In this document: piece by piece, positions 25,426-35,338 of the stretch
Layout: every line of letters begins with the position of its first letter
How positions within the stretch are numbered: the first letter of the stretch is position 1
Origin: Polycyclovorans sp002706265
Lineage (GTDB): Bacteria; Pseudomonadota; Gammaproteobacteria; Nevskiales; Nevskiaceae
Length of the DNA: 64,000 nucleotides
Assembly (NCBI GenBank): GCA_963973915.1
Contig: CAXBBM010000007.1
Coordinates: 62,001-126,000, forward strand
Direction of reading: 5' to 3'
The notes under the pieces: generated by a model
The model's database searches: none
The model's input: only the letters and a program-made list of their open reading frames with translations
What the model was told of the DNA's origin: nothing
Position numbers and translations under genes: made by a program

Positions 25426-26316
25426 ATGACCGAAGCCGCCCTGTTCGAAGCCCGCCTGACCTCACTGCCGCTGGTGCATCGCGGCAAGGTGCGCGATATT
25501 TTTGCGGTGGGCGACAAGCACCTGCTCATCGTCACGTCGGACCGGCTGTCGGCCTTCGACGTGGTGCTGCCCCAGCCGATTCCCGGCAAGGGCGGCGTGC
25601 TCACCCGGCTGACCCAGTTCTGGATGGACCGGTTCGCCGAGCGGATTCCCAATCAACTGGCGCCCGAAATGCGTCTGCACGACTGGCTCACCGCCGACGA
25701 GGTTGCGCAGGTGCAGGGACGCGCGGTGATCGTCAAGAAGCTGCGGGCGCTGCCGGTGGAGTGCGTGGCGCGCGGCTATCTGATCGGCTCGGGCTGGAAG
25801 GACTACCAGGCCCGCGGCGCGGTCTGCGGTGTGCCCCTGCCGCCCGGGCTGCGCCTCGCCGATCGGTTGCCGGAACCCATATTCACCCCGGCCGACAAGG
25901 CCGCCGTGGGCGAGCACGATGAGAACATCGACTTCGATGCCGTGGTGACCCGCCTTGGCGCCGCCCGCGCCACCGAACTGCGTGACATCACCCTGCAGCT
26001 CTATCGCGAAGCGGCCGCCTACGCCCTGCCGCGCGGCCTGATCATTGCCGACACCAAGTTTGAATTCGGCGTGGATGAACACGGCACCCTGCACCTCATC
26101 GACGAGGCGCTGACGCCCGACTCCAGCCGGTTCTGGGACGCGCAGGCCTACGCGCCCGGCCGTTCACCGCCCAGTTTCGACAAGCAGATCGTGCGCGACC
26201 ACCTCGAAACGCTGGACTGGAACAAGACCCCGCCCGGACCGCAGTTGCCGGACGACGTGATCGCCCGCACCGGCGCGCGCTACCGCGAGGCCGAGACGCG
26301 CCTCACACGCGCCTGA
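25426..26316 (+). CDS. purC: phosphoribosylaminoimidazole-succinocarboxamide (SAICAR) synthase
   Basis: A 296-residue enzyme of de novo purine synthesis that joins aspartate to CAIR using ATP. It matches the longer (about 290-300 residue) SAICAR synthase form: HRGKVRDIFAVGDKHLLIV, DRLSAFDVVLP, ECVARGYLIGSGWKDYQ, IADTKFEFG and DEALTPDSSRFWD. Start ATG 25426 gives the conserved N-terminus. The upstream 111 bp shared with divergent rpe must contain its promoter; I see no purine-type operator that I can identify. Confidence 0.96.
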   Translation: MTEAALFEARLTSLPLVHRGKVRDIFAVGDKHLLIVTSDRLSAFDVVLPQPIPGKGGVLTRLTQFWMDRFAERIPNQLAPEMRLHDWLTADEVAQVQGRAVIVKKLRALPVECVARGYLIGSGWKDYQARGAVCGVPLPPGLRLADRLPEPIFTPADKAAVGEHDENIDFDAVVTRLGAARATELRDITLQLYREAAAYALPRGLIIADTKFEFGVDEHGTLHLIDEALTPDSSRFWDAQAYAPGRSPPSFDKQIVRDHLETLDWNKTPPGPQLPDDVIARTGARYREAETRLTRA

Positions 26317-26372
26317 GCCCAACCGGACGCATGTTATAACCGCCGCACAGCCCATTCCGTGCGGAGGCAGTG

Positions 26373-26726
26373 ATGGAAATCAAGGTTGAGGTGTCGTTGA
26401 CACCCGAGGAGTTGCGGCGATTTCTGGGGTTGCCCGATGTCGGCGGCTTGCAGGACGATCTGATTGATTTTCTGCGGGACAAGATGGGGGCCGCCAGCAG
26501 CGCGACCGGCGACTTTGATGCCAGCGGCTTCGTCAAGGCCAACTTTGACAATCTGCGCAAAGCGCCCGGCAAGGGGTTCAGCACCATTCTGAAACGCGTG
26601 CGTCCCACCGAAGCCGCAAAAGAGACCGAAAGCCCGACGCCGCGCGCACGCCCCAAAACGCGCAGCAAGGCCGGCGCATCCGGCGCGCCGCGCACGCGGC
26701 GACCGGCCAAGAAGAAGACGCCCTGA
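26373..26726 (+). CDS. small DUF6489-like protein with basic tail
   Basis: A 117-residue protein from ATG 26373, five bases after GGAGG. Residues 1-75 form the conserved part: MEIKVEVSLTPEELRRFLGL, then DDLIDFLRDKM and a segment ending GFSTILKRV. This resembles the small proteobacterial DUF6489 family (recalled, not searched). Residues 80-117 are a Lys/Arg/Pro/Ala tail ending RRPAKKKTP, like histone H1 or PhaM-type DNA-binding tails. It is convergent with a phasin gene that also has an Ala/Lys-rich tail. A role at polyhydroxyalkanoate granules or the nucleoid is speculation. Confidence 0.65.
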   Translation: MEIKVEVSLTPEELRRFLGLPDVGGLQDDLIDFLRDKMGAASSATGDFDASGFVKANFDNLRKAPGKGFSTILKRVRPTEAAKETESPTPRARPKTRSKAGASGAPRTRRPAKKKTP

Positions 26727-26738
26727 CACGCGGCCAAC

Positions 26739-26765
26739 AAAAAGGCGCCACGAGGGCGCCTTTTT
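26739..26765. terminator. bidirectional intrinsic terminator
   Basis: AAAAAGGCGCC-ACGAG-GGCGCCTTTTT is a perfect hairpin with A and T tracts on both sides. It sits between the convergent DUF6489-like and phasin genes and can end transcription from both. Confidence 0.9.
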
Positions 26766-26816
26766 GTTTGGCGGGTCCCGGCAATCATTGCCCGGGCCGG
26801 CCGCAGGGCTTCAACC

Positions 26817-27347
26817 TTACTTCATCAGGTCGTCAGCGGCTTTTTCAGCCTTCGCGGCGGCGTCGTTGAACTTGCCTTCAGCCTTGCGGGCCGTGCTCTT
26901 GGCCTTGGTGCTGGCGCTGGACGCGGCTTTCTTGACGGTGGATTTGGCCTTGGCCACCGTGACCGACTCGCCCTTGATCTTGGCCGACAGGGTTTCAACG
27001 CCCTGCTTCATGGTTTTGACCAGGTCATCGCCGGTCTTCACGACCACGTCAACGCTGGTGTTGAAGGCGCTGACCACGGTGTCCTTGCCTTCGGGAACGT
27101 ACGCGCCCGGGTTCGACGCCACGGCCTTGATGCCGTCGGTCTTGACCTTCTGGAAGCTGGTCTGCGCGGCACCAAACAGGGTCTTGCCAGCTTCATAGTT
27201 GGCTTTGTAAACGCCGGAGAAACCGTCAGCGACGATGCCGTTGGCCGACTTCAGCACTTCGAAACCGGAATAAACGACATCCTGACCGCGCGTGACGATG
27301 GGTTCAACACGGCCTTTGACATCATTGACAATCGATTCAACATTCAT
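26817..27347 (-). CDS. phasin family protein (polyhydroxyalkanoate granule surface protein)
   Basis: A 176-residue, helical, Cys- and Trp-free protein. Residues 1-110 match the phasin pattern (VVYSGFEVLKSANGIVADGF, YEAGKTLFGAAQTSFQKVKT) and residues 120-176 are an Ala/Lys-rich tail (TVKKAASSASTKAKSTARKA). Phasins coat storage granules and control their size. The gene has its own promoter with repeated TGC-rich motifs (see separate entries) and a leader of roughly 85 nt; GGAG lies 11 nt before the ATG. PHA synthase genes are not in the window. The tail could bind nucleic acid, as in PhaM-like proteins; that is inference. Confidence 0.88.
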   Translation of the reverse strand: MNVESIVNDVKGRVEPIVTRGQDVVYSGFEVLKSANGIVADGFSGVYKANYEAGKTLFGAAQTSFQKVKTDGIKAVASNPGAYVPEGKDTVVSAFNTSVDVVVKTGDDLVKTMKQGVETLSAKIKGESVTVAKAKSTVKKAASSASTKAKSTARKAEGKFNDAAAKAEKAADDLMK

Positions 27348-27417
27348 GGGAGCAACTCCGAAATTAGAGGACGGGGGCCGACATGCTGCCGTTTCGACGA
27401 ATCACCATTATGGTGCG

Positions 27418-27498
27418 GTGCAGCAATCAGTCCCAGCACCATATTGATGCAGTGCAGCAATGTCAAGCAGCCCCCATGCAGACGTGCAAGGTGCAGCA
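27418..27498. repeat. three GTGCAGCA repeats around the phasin promoter
   Basis: The 8-mer GTGCAGCA occurs at 27418-27425, 27452-27459 and 27491-27498, all in the same orientation. Spacings of 34 and 39 bp place one upstream, one inside and one downstream of the phasin promoter core. PhaR repressors of PHA genes are known to bind TGC/GCA-rich sites near phasin promoters, so these are candidate PhaR operators. Confidence 0.55.
27438..27466 (-). promoter_or_regulatory. sigma-70 promoter of the phasin gene
   Basis: On the minus strand TTGACA (27466-27461) is followed by a 17-bp spacer and TATGGT (27443-27438). This is an almost ideal spacing with a perfect -35. Transcription would begin near 27431, leaving an untranslated leader of about 85 nt. 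The spacer contains one of the TGCTGCAC motifs. Confidence 0.75.
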
Positions 27499-27551
27499 TT
27501 TTTTTGGCTCATTCGCGCCGCGCGGCCATTGTCAAGTGACGTGGCGGGGGC

Positions 27552-29393
27552 TCATGAGTCGTGGAAGTCGCGGATCGCCTCGACAAAAATAGCGCCCCAC
27601 TGGTCGAGCTTGCGCTGCCCGACGCCCGGAATGTCGGCAAATGCCTGGAGGTTGAGCGGCCGCTGTTCGGCCAGGGCGTGCAGGGTCACGTCGGTGAATA
27701 CGACGTAGGGCGGCACGTCATTTTCGCGGGCCAGGCGCAGCCGCAGCTGGCGCAGCGCCTGGAACAGCGGGTCATCCACCGGCCCCGCTGCGGCCCGACG
27801 GCTGTTGCTTTTCGTCGCGCCGCGTGTGGCCTGCGGCAGGGTGACGACGCGCTCGCCCTTGAGCAGCGGCCGGGCGTCGGCCGTGATCTGCAGCACCGGG
27901 TACTCGCCGTCACGCTGCATCAGCGCGCCATCGGCCAACAGGCGCCGGATCAGCGTGCGCCAGCGCGGCGGGGCCAAGCCGCGGCCAATGCCGAACACGC
28001 TGAGCTGGTCATGACCCTGGGCGATGACCTTGTCGGTGGCCTCGCCACGCAGGATGTCGATCACATGGGCGCTGCCGTAGGCCTGACCGCGCTGCCCCAG
28101 GCGCGCCACGGTGGACAGCAACTGCCGCGCCGCCAGGGTGACGTCGTCCACCGCCGGGGGATTGAGGCAGTTGTCACAGCCGCCGCAGGGTGCCGAGAAC
28201 GGCTCGCCAAAATAGGCCAGCTGCAGCACACGGCGGCAGTCCGGGCTCTCTGCGTAATGCACCACGGTTTGCAACTGCGCCCGCGCGGCGGCCTGCACGG
28301 CCTGCAGGGGCTCGCCGGTTTCGGCATCGACACGGCTGCGAATCAGCTGGTCGGCGGTGCGCAGGTCGCCTGCACTGAAGTACAGCACGCACTCGCCCGG
28401 CTCACCGTCGCGCCCGGCGCGGCCGCCTTCCTGGTAATAGGCTTCCAGCGAGCGTGGCAGGTCGAAGTGCACCACCCAGCGCACATCGGGCTTGTTGATG
28501 CCCATGCCGAAGGCCACGGTGGCCACCATGACCTGGGCGGCATCGCGGATGAATTCGCTCTGATTGTGGTTGCGCTGCGCGGCGTTGAGACCGGCGTGGT
28601 ACGGCAGGGCTTCGATGCCATCGGCCAGCAGGCGCGCGGCGATGTCGTCGACGCGCTTGCGCGACAGGCAGTAGACGATGCCGCTGCCGCCCTTGCGGGC
28701 ACGCGCCAGGAGCCGGTCGTAGCTGCCGCGGTCCTTGGTCTCGACCGACCAGTACAGGTTGGGCCGGTCAAAACTGGCGACATGCCGCGCCGGCTCGCGC
28801 AGCTGCAGCTGGTTGACGATGTCGTCGCGCACGGCGGGCGTGGCGGTGGCGGTGAAGCCAAGGATGGGCACCTCTGGCAGGCGCTCGCGCACGCTGGCCA
28901 GTCGCCGGTACTCGGGCCTGAAGTCGTGGCCCCAGTCCGACACGCAGTGGGCTTCGTCGATCACCACCTGGCTGATGGCGGCCATTTGGCGGAGTCGCTC
29001 GAGAAAGCCGGTCATCAGCAATCGTTCTGGCGCCACATAGAGCAGCTTGAGGCGGCCCTCTTCAATGGCGCGGAAGCAGGCGGCGGCCTCGGTGGCGGTC
29101 TGCGCCGAATTGAGCAGGCCCGCCTCGATGCCGTTGGCGCGCAGCAGGCGCACCTGGTCCTGCATCAACGCGATCAGCGGTGAGACGACCAGCGTCAGCC
29201 CCGGCAGCAGCAGGGCCGGCAACTGGAAGCACAGCGATTTGCCGCCCCCGGTGGGCATCACGGCGAGCACGTCGCGCCCGGCCATGGCGTCGCGAATGAT
29301 GTCGATCTGGCCGGGACGGAATTCGCTGAAGCCAAAATAGGTTTTCAGGGCCTGGTGCAGGGCATCTGCGCCAACCGCCGGGACCGCAGTCAT
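27552..29393 (-). CDS. recQ: ATP-dependent DNA helicase RecQ
   Basis: A 613-residue 3'-5' SF2 helicase of normal RecQ length. Walker A is MPTGGGKSLCFQ, the DEAH box is VIDEAHCVSDWGHDF, and motif VI is YYQEGGRAGRDGEPGECVL. The zinc site ends with PCGGCDNCLNP, a winged-helix RQC follows (about 410-510), and an HRDC domain lies at the C-terminus (about 535-613, VFTDVTLHALAEQRPLN). Start is ATG 29393; an in-frame TTG lies one codon before. It is divergent from the YihY-family gene with only 35 bp between. Confidence 0.97.
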   Translation of the reverse strand: MTAVPAVGADALHQALKTYFGFSEFRPGQIDIIRDAMAGRDVLAVMPTGGGKSLCFQLPALLLPGLTLVVSPLIALMQDQVRLLRANGIEAGLLNSAQTATEAAACFRAIEEGRLKLLYVAPERLLMTGFLERLRQMAAISQVVIDEAHCVSDWGHDFRPEYRRLASVRERLPEVPILGFTATATPAVRDDIVNQLQLREPARHVASFDRPNLYWSVETKDRGSYDRLLARARKGGSGIVYCLSRKRVDDIAARLLADGIEALPYHAGLNAAQRNHNQSEFIRDAAQVMVATVAFGMGINKPDVRWVVHFDLPRSLEAYYQEGGRAGRDGEPGECVLYFSAGDLRTADQLIRSRVDAETGEPLQAVQAAARAQLQTVVHYAESPDCRRVLQLAYFGEPFSAPCGGCDNCLNPPAVDDVTLAARQLLSTVARLGQRGQAYGSAHVIDILRGEATDKVIAQGHDQLSVFGIGRGLAPPRWRTLIRRLLADGALMQRDGEYPVLQITADARPLLKGERVVTLPQATRGATKSNSRRAAAGPVDDPLFQALRQLRLRLARENDVPPYVVFTDVTLHALAEQRPLNLQAFADIPGVGQRKLDQWGAIFVEAIRDFHDS

Positions 29394-29428
29394 CAAGAAG
29401 GTTCGTTAGGCTAGGTCGAATCCCCATT

Positions 29429-30775
29429 ATGACGGCCTGTCCGATGCCCAGCCCTCTCGACCGCGTCAAAAACCAGCTGTTTGATCCGCAGACCGGCCGG
29501 CCACTGCCCCCCTTGGTGGCGCGCGGCGGGCGTCTGCTCTGGGTTCTGGTGCGCGACCTGCTCGAAGGCCAGTTGACGATGCGGGCGATGAGCCTGGTCT
29601 ACACCACGCTGCTGTCGCTGGTGCCGATGCTGGCCTTGGCGTTCTCGGTGCTCAAGGCGCTGGGCGTGCACAACCAGCTTGAGCCGTTGCTGGCCGAGGC
29701 GCTGGCGCCCCTGGGCCCCCGCTCGGTCGACATCACCGGCAGCGTGATCGGCTTTGTCGAGAACATCCAGGTCGGCGTGCTGGGCTCGTTGGGCGTGGCG
29801 CTGTTGTTTTACACCGCCATTTCGATGATCCAGAAAATCGAGAACAGCTTCAATTTCATCTGGCGGGTGGAGCTGCCGCGGCCGTTCTCGCAACGCGTGG
29901 GCGAATATCTGGCAGTGATCACCGTGGGGCCCGTGCTGGTGTTTTCGGCCATGGGCGTCACGGCCTCGCTGCTGTCGAGCGACATCGTGCTGCGGGTCTC
30001 CGAGATCCAGCCGCTGGGCTATCTCGTGTCATCGCTCACCAAGGCACTGCCGTACGTGCTGGTGATCGGCGCATTCACTTTCGTCTACGTCTTCATCCCC
30101 AACACCCGGGTCCGCATTCTGCCGGCGCTGGCGGGCGGCGTCGCGGCGGGCGTGCTGTGGCAGACGGCGAGCCTGGCCTTCGCCCGTTTCGTGGCGGGCA
30201 CCAGCACCTACAACGCGGTCTATTCGGGCTTCGCGATCTTTCTGTTGTTGCTGATCTGGCTGTACGTGGGGTGGCTGATCCTGCTCACGGGGTGTCAACT
30301 GGCGTTCTACCTGCAGAACCCCGGACACATCCGCGTGACGCGTGTGGCGCCTTATCTGGCCAGCCGCGGCGCCGAGTACATTGCGCTGGCGATCATGGTG
30401 CAGGTGGCGCGGGCGTTCGTGAAAGGCCAGCCGGCGCCCACCACCCAGGCGCTGATCGATGACATCAAGGGCGCGCCCGAACACGTCCATCGCCAGTTGG
30501 CGGTGCTGCGCCACCACGGCCTGCTTGCCGAGACCGCCGCCAAGGGGGGTGCTTGGCTGCCGGGGATTGATCCGGAGCAGGTCTCGATGGTCCGCCTGTG
30601 GCGGCTGGTGCGGTCGGGCACCGAGCCCCTGCCGCGTGGACGCGAACCGGTGGCCGGGCAGGTGCTGCGCCTGCTGGACGACGCCGAAGCCCCCCTGGAG
30701 GCCACCCGCAGCAGTGAAACCCTGCGCCAGTTCGTGCTGCAGGATGACCCGCCGCCTGCTACCCCCGGCGCATGA
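29429..30775 (+). CDS. YihY/virulence factor BrkB-family inner-membrane protein
   Basis: A 448-residue protein. Residues about 35-300 form the six-segment YihY/BrkB domain with MRAMSLVYTTLLSLVPMLAL, FNFIWRV, PNTRVRILPALAGGVAAGVLW and YSGFAIFLLLLIWLYVGW. Residues about 320-448 form a soluble domain with winged-helix character (PTTQALIDDIKGAPEHVHRQ), seen in the longer family members once misnamed ribonuclease BN. Biochemical function is unsettled. An in-frame ATG at 29444 is an alternative start. Confidence 0.9.
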   Translation: MTACPMPSPLDRVKNQLFDPQTGRPLPPLVARGGRLLWVLVRDLLEGQLTMRAMSLVYTTLLSLVPMLALAFSVLKALGVHNQLEPLLAEALAPLGPRSVDITGSVIGFVENIQVGVLGSLGVALLFYTAISMIQKIENSFNFIWRVELPRPFSQRVGEYLAVITVGPVLVFSAMGVTASLLSSDIVLRVSEIQPLGYLVSSLTKALPYVLVIGAFTFVYVFIPNTRVRILPALAGGVAAGVLWQTASLAFARFVAGTSTYNAVYSGFAIFLLLLIWLYVGWLILLTGCQLAFYLQNPGHIRVTRVAPYLASRGAEYIALAIMVQVARAFVKGQPAPTTQALIDDIKGAPEHVHRQLAVLRHHGLLAETAAKGGAWLPGIDPEQVSMVRLWRLVRSGTEPLPRGREPVAGQVLRLLDDAEAPLEATRSSETLRQFVLQDDPPPATPGA

Positions 30776-30805
30776 AAAAACCCGCCAGCGATGGCGGGCG
30801 GGTTT
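30775..30805 (-). terminator. intrinsic terminator for the DUF4168-type gene
   Basis: Reading leftward, CCCGCCA-TCGC-TGGCGGG is followed by TTTTTT. It lies just after the stop of the gene at 30828 and overlaps the end of the convergent YihY gene; in the rightward direction the T run is poorer (TTTAT). Confidence 0.85.
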
Positions 30806-30827
30806 ATGCACATGACGCTGCGGCGGC

Positions 30828-31226
30828 CTACTGATCCATCTTGCGGGTCACCTTTTCGTTGACCTGCGGGTCACTTTGATAGGCCACGAAAATTTCCTGA
30901 TAGCGCTGCAGGGTCAGCCCCGACTCCTCGATGGCCGCGTGCATCTCTTGCTCGGCTTCCTGCCGCAACTCGGCGGCTTCCGTCTCATCAGTGGCCGACG
31001 ACAGCTTTGCCTGCGCATCCTGATGCAACACCTGGATTTCATTGGCGGCCGTGATGAACTGGTCGATTTCGGCATCGGACACCGGCGTTGCCGCCTGCTG
31101 CTGGGCGCCCGGCCCCTGCGCCGCACTTCCGGCATCCGGACCGGCGGCCAGCGCAGTGCCGCTGGACAGCGCCATTCCCAGCGCCATCACGCCTGGGGCT
31201 AGAACGGTAAAGGTCGAAAAACGCAT
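30828..31226 (-). CDS. DUF4168-type exported protein
   Basis: A 132-residue protein. ATG 31226 is fixed by a strong AGGAGGT ten bases upstream and the signal peptide that follows (MRFSTFTVLAPGVMALGMAL, cleavage near ALAAG). The mature part has a Gln/Ala-rich stretch, then an acidic helical domain (VSDAEIDQFITAANEIQVLH; LTLQRYQEIFVAYQSDPQV) that resembles DUF4168. No catalytic residues are visible. Probably periplasmic, function unknown. Confidence 0.75.
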   Translation of the reverse strand: MRFSTFTVLAPGVMALGMALSSGTALAAGPDAGSAAQGPGAQQQAATPVSDAEIDQFITAANEIQVLHQDAQAKLSSATDETEAAELRQEAEQEMHAAIEESGLTLQRYQEIFVAYQSDPQVNEKVTRKMDQ

Positions 31227-31323
31227 AAGTCGGTACCTCCTTTCAACAATGGACTGGAGTCGAACGCTCCGGCACTTCGGTCGCGTCCACACTCAGAAGT
31301 TCAACGATGACAAGGGGTTCCGG

Positions 31324-32267
31324 TCATTTGTCACGCATTCGTGCCGACTGCAGCTTAAAAAGCACGCCTTCTTCGCTGCGTTTGACCAGTTCCAGACGTC
31401 CTTCGACCACCAGCGGATCCAGCGTGCCCATCACCGGGTGCTGCTCGGCAAACACCTCGATCACCGTCGCCGGGCCGCCGGGCACATGAAAAAAGCACGC
31501 CGGAGGACTGGCCGCGAGCAGGAAGTGCCGCTGCTCCGGCGTCATGTCCAGCGGCAACATGAAGCCGGCCAGGCGCACGGTCTGGCCTTCGAGGGCCACG
31601 ACGTCGTCGGGATATTCGGCCACCATCATGCCCGCGTCATCCAGCGCAACCCGGGTCTTCATCAAGGTGTTCCACGGCAGCAGGCCCTCCTGCGGGACGC
31701 CCTGCAACCACTGGTCGAAGTCGTTGGGCACCACGTTGACCTGAAAGTCACGCTGCACGCCCGCCGCCGAAACCGTCACCGGAAAAGTGCCGGCATCGCC
31801 GACGATGACCTGAAACTCCATGTAGCCGTCGGCATCGGTGTCGGGCTGGGCGGCGATGATCTGCGGCGGCGGGGACAGCGCATTGCCGCGCGGCGCGAAG
31901 CGGACCGTCTTGCCGGACAGCGGCGCACCGGCCTCGGTGCCGAGCATCACCCCCATCCACAGGCGATCGCCCTCGTAGGCGTCGACCGTCAACAGCCCGT
32001 CGCGGAGGTCACCGCCCTCCGAAAGAATCTCCAGCACCGGCAACTGGCCGGCGCTGGGGTCAAGGCTGGGGGCAGCGTCGGGGTCGGCGCTCAGGGGCAC
32101 GAGGGCTTTGGGCGCGGCCGTGGCCGGCAGCGAGACGGCAGCGGCCGGCAGGTTCTCGGCCGGCGTCCTGGCAGCGGGGGTCGCGACATCGCGCTGGCAG
32201 CCCGACAGCCCCGGCGCCAGCCCCACCACCAGGCTGCAAAGGAGTGCGACACGGAACGAACGGTTTT

Positions 32268-32271
<4 letters not shown>
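31324..32271 (-). CDS. DUF3299-like lipoprotein
   Basis: A 315-residue protein with a lipoprotein signal (VALLCSLVVGLAPGLSGC, lipobox Cys near residue 25). After a Pro/Ala-rich linker come a beta-rich domain (about 75-190) and a C-terminal part (about 195-315) with VALEGQTVRLAGFMLPLDM, LLAASPPACFFHVPGGPATV and MGTLDPLVVEGRLEL. The last three resemble DUF3299, often encoded beside MacB-like ABC transporters. ATG 32271 overlaps the permease stop (ATGA). The Cys/His-containing CFFHVPG loop might bind a metal. Function unknown. Confidence 0.7.
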
Positions 32272-33515
<1,244 letters not shown>

Positions 33516-33522
33516 CGCTTGG

Positions 33523-34155
33523 TCATGCGGCCAGCACCCAATGCGCCGCGAAGCGCGCCTTGGCCCGGGCGTCGTGCGTGGCGACCAGCAGGGCTGCACC
33601 TGCCCGCTGCGTCTCGCCGAGCAACAGGTCCATCACGGTGGCGGCGTTGTCGTCATCGAGGCTGGCCGTGGGCTCGTCGGCCAGCACCAGGGCGGGACGG
33701 TTGACCAGGGCGCGGGCAATCGCCGCCCGCTGCTGCTGCCCGCCCGACAGTGCGTGGGGCCGCGCGTGCATCAAGGCACCCAAGCCCAGCTGGGTCAGCA
33801 GCGACTGCACGCGTGACCGGTCCACCGGCAGCCCGGCGCAGCGCTGGGCGAGCTGCAGATTTTCGCCCAGGCTCAGGGCGCCCAGCAGGTGCAGACGCTG
33901 GAAGACGATGCCGATGCGCCGCCCGCGAAACGCGTCCCGCCGCGCTTCGGGCCAGTCACTGAGGGGATTGCCGTCCAGGCACACGCGCCCCTGCGTGGGG
34001 CGTTGCAGTCCACCGATCAGGTGCAAGAGGGTGGATTTGCCGCTGCCGGACGGCCCCAGCACCACGGCTTGCGCGCCGGCCGACAGCTGACGGTCGGGAT
34101 AGCGCAGCGGCGGGCGACCGGCATGGGTGAGGGAGAGCGATTCGAGCGTCAGCAT
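33523..34155 (-). CDS. ABC transporter ATP-binding protein (LolD/MacB-type)
   Basis: A 210-residue ATPase with Walker A GPSGSGKST, Q-loop VFQRLHLLGALS, signature LSGGQQQRAAIARAL, Walker B LVLADEPTASLD and the H-loop VATHD. These are features of the LolD/MacB group, which power extraction of lipids or lipoproteins or drug export rather than bulk solute uptake. It lies 7 bp upstream of the permease gene and follows minE after a hairpin. It pairs with the Glu-His permease and the DUF3299-like lipoprotein. Confidence 0.92.
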   Translation of the reverse strand: MLTLESLSLTHAGRPPLRYPDRQLSAGAQAVVLGPSGSGKSTLLHLIGGLQRPTQGRVCLDGNPLSDWPEARRDAFRGRRIGIVFQRLHLLGALSLGENLQLAQRCAGLPVDRSRVQSLLTQLGLGALMHARPHALSGGQQQRAAIARALVNRPALVLADEPTASLDDDNAATVMDLLLGETQRAGAALLVATHDARAKARFAAHWVLAA

Positions 34156-34193
34156 GCGCGGCGCCAGTGTCGTTGGGATTCGTTACAAGGTAA

Positions 34194-34216
34194 CCCCACG
34201 CGCCGGCCGCGTGGGG
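34194..34216 (-). terminator. hairpin after minE, possible terminator of the min operon
   Basis: CCCCACGCG-CCGGC-CGCGTGGGG is a 9-bp perfect stem between minE and the ABC gene. There is no proper T run (TTACCTTG follows on the minus strand), so termination may be partial or the hairpin may protect the mRNA. Confidence 0.45.
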
Positions 34217-34227
34217 AGCGACATCGC

Positions 34228-34497
34228 TCAGCTGCGACGCTGCTCCGGCAGGGCGATGTTCATCTCCAGCACTTCCAGCCCGTCTTCGTTCTGCACCTGG
34301 ATGTTCACGGCGGTCTCGGGCACGTCCACGTACTTGCGGACCACGTTGAGAATCTCTTCGCGCAGCTTGGGCAGGTACTCGGGTCCGCGGCCGCGCCCTT
34401 CGCGCTGGTGCGCCACGACCACCTTGAGGCGCTCCTTGGCCAGATTGGCGGTGTTCTTGGGTTCGGTGCGGAAGAATTTGAGCCAGTCCAGAGCCAT
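34228..34497 (-). CDS. minE: cell division topological specificity factor MinE
   Basis: An 89-residue protein of standard MinE length. The N-terminal membrane-targeting and anti-MinCD part (MALDWLKFFRTEPKNTANLA KERL, i.e. FF..K..A..AKERL) and the topological domain LPKLREEILNVVRKYV and EVLEMNIALPE are clear. MinE drives pole-to-pole oscillation of MinCD by stimulating the MinD ATPase. It follows minD by 3 bp. Confidence 0.97.
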   Translation of the reverse strand: MALDWLKFFRTEPKNTANLAKERLKVVVAHQREGRGRGPEYLPKLREEILNVVRKYVDVPETAVNIQVQNEDGLEVLEMNIALPEQRRS

Positions 34498-34500
34498 GGC

Positions 34501-35313
34501 TTAACCCCCTAGCCACTTGCTGAACAGGCCTTTCTTCTCGACCGTGGTGAAGCGCAACGGCCGGTCTTCACCCAGAAACCGCGACACCAGATCATCGTAG
34601 GCCTGCCCGGCGTCGGCGTCGGGCAGGGTAATGACCGGCGTCCCGGCGTTCGAGGAGTTCAGCACCGCGGTGGACTCGGGAATGACCCCCAGCACGGGAA
34701 TGGCGAGAATTTCGGTGACGTCTTCAAGACTGAGCATCTCGCCCTTGAGCACCCGCGCCGGGTTGTAGCGGGTCAGCACCAGATGCTCCTTGATGCGGGC
34801 TTCGTTGCGTTCGACCCTGCGGGTCTTGCTGGCCAGCAGGCCCAGCACGCGGTCGGAGTCGCGGACCGACGACACTTCGGGGTTGGTCACCACCAGCGCT
34901 TCGTCGGCGAAGTACATGGCCAGGTGGGCGCCGCGCTCGATGCCCGCGGGCGAATCGCACACGACGTAATCAAAGCCTTCCGAGCGCAGGTCGTTGAGCA
35001 CCTTCTCGACGCCTTCCGGAGTGAGGGCTTCCTTGTCGCGCGTCTGGCTGGCCGCGAGGATGTGCAGGTTGGGGAAGGTCTTGTCCTTGATCAGGGCCTG
35101 TCGCAGGGAGGCCTCGCCCTGAATGACGTTGACGAAATCGAACACCACGCGGCGCTCGCACCCCATGATCAGATCGAGATTGCGCAAGCCCACGTCAAAG
35201 TCGATCACCGCGACTTTCTTGCCGCGCTGCGCCAGTCCCGTGGCAAACGATGCGCTGGTCGTGGTTTTGCCCACGCCGCCCTTGCCCGACGTCACGACAA
35301 CAATTTTCGTCAC
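34501..35313 (-). CDS. minD: septum site-determining ATPase MinD
   Basis: A 270-residue deviant Walker ATPase: KGGVGKTT with signature Lys11 and catalytic Lys16, DFDVGLRNLDLIMG, VCDSPAGIERGA and a C-terminal amphipathic membrane-targeting helix (KKGLFSKWLGG). I start at GTG 35313, because GGGAG lies five bases upstream and the length then equals E. coli MinD; a GTG two codons earlier (35319) falls inside that Shine-Dalgarno. It sits between minC and minE. Confidence 0.96.
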   Translation of the reverse strand: MTKIVVVTSGKGGVGKTTTSASFATGLAQRGKKVAVIDFDVGLRNLDLIMGCERRVVFDFVNVIQGEASLRQALIKDKTFPNLHILAASQTRDKEALTPEGVEKVLNDLRSEGFDYVVCDSPAGIERGAHLAMYFADEALVVTNPEVSSVRDSDRVLGLLASKTRRVERNEARIKEHLVLTRYNPARVLKGEMLSLEDVTEILAIPVLGVIPESTAVLNSSNAGTPVITLPDADAGQAYDDLVSRFLGEDRPLRFTTVEKKGLFSKWLGG

Positions 35314-35338
35314 AGCCACTCCCTGAAAAAAGATGAAC

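Noticed and set aside
27561..29183. 540-codon open frame on the plus strand
   Set aside because: Antisense shadow of recQ.
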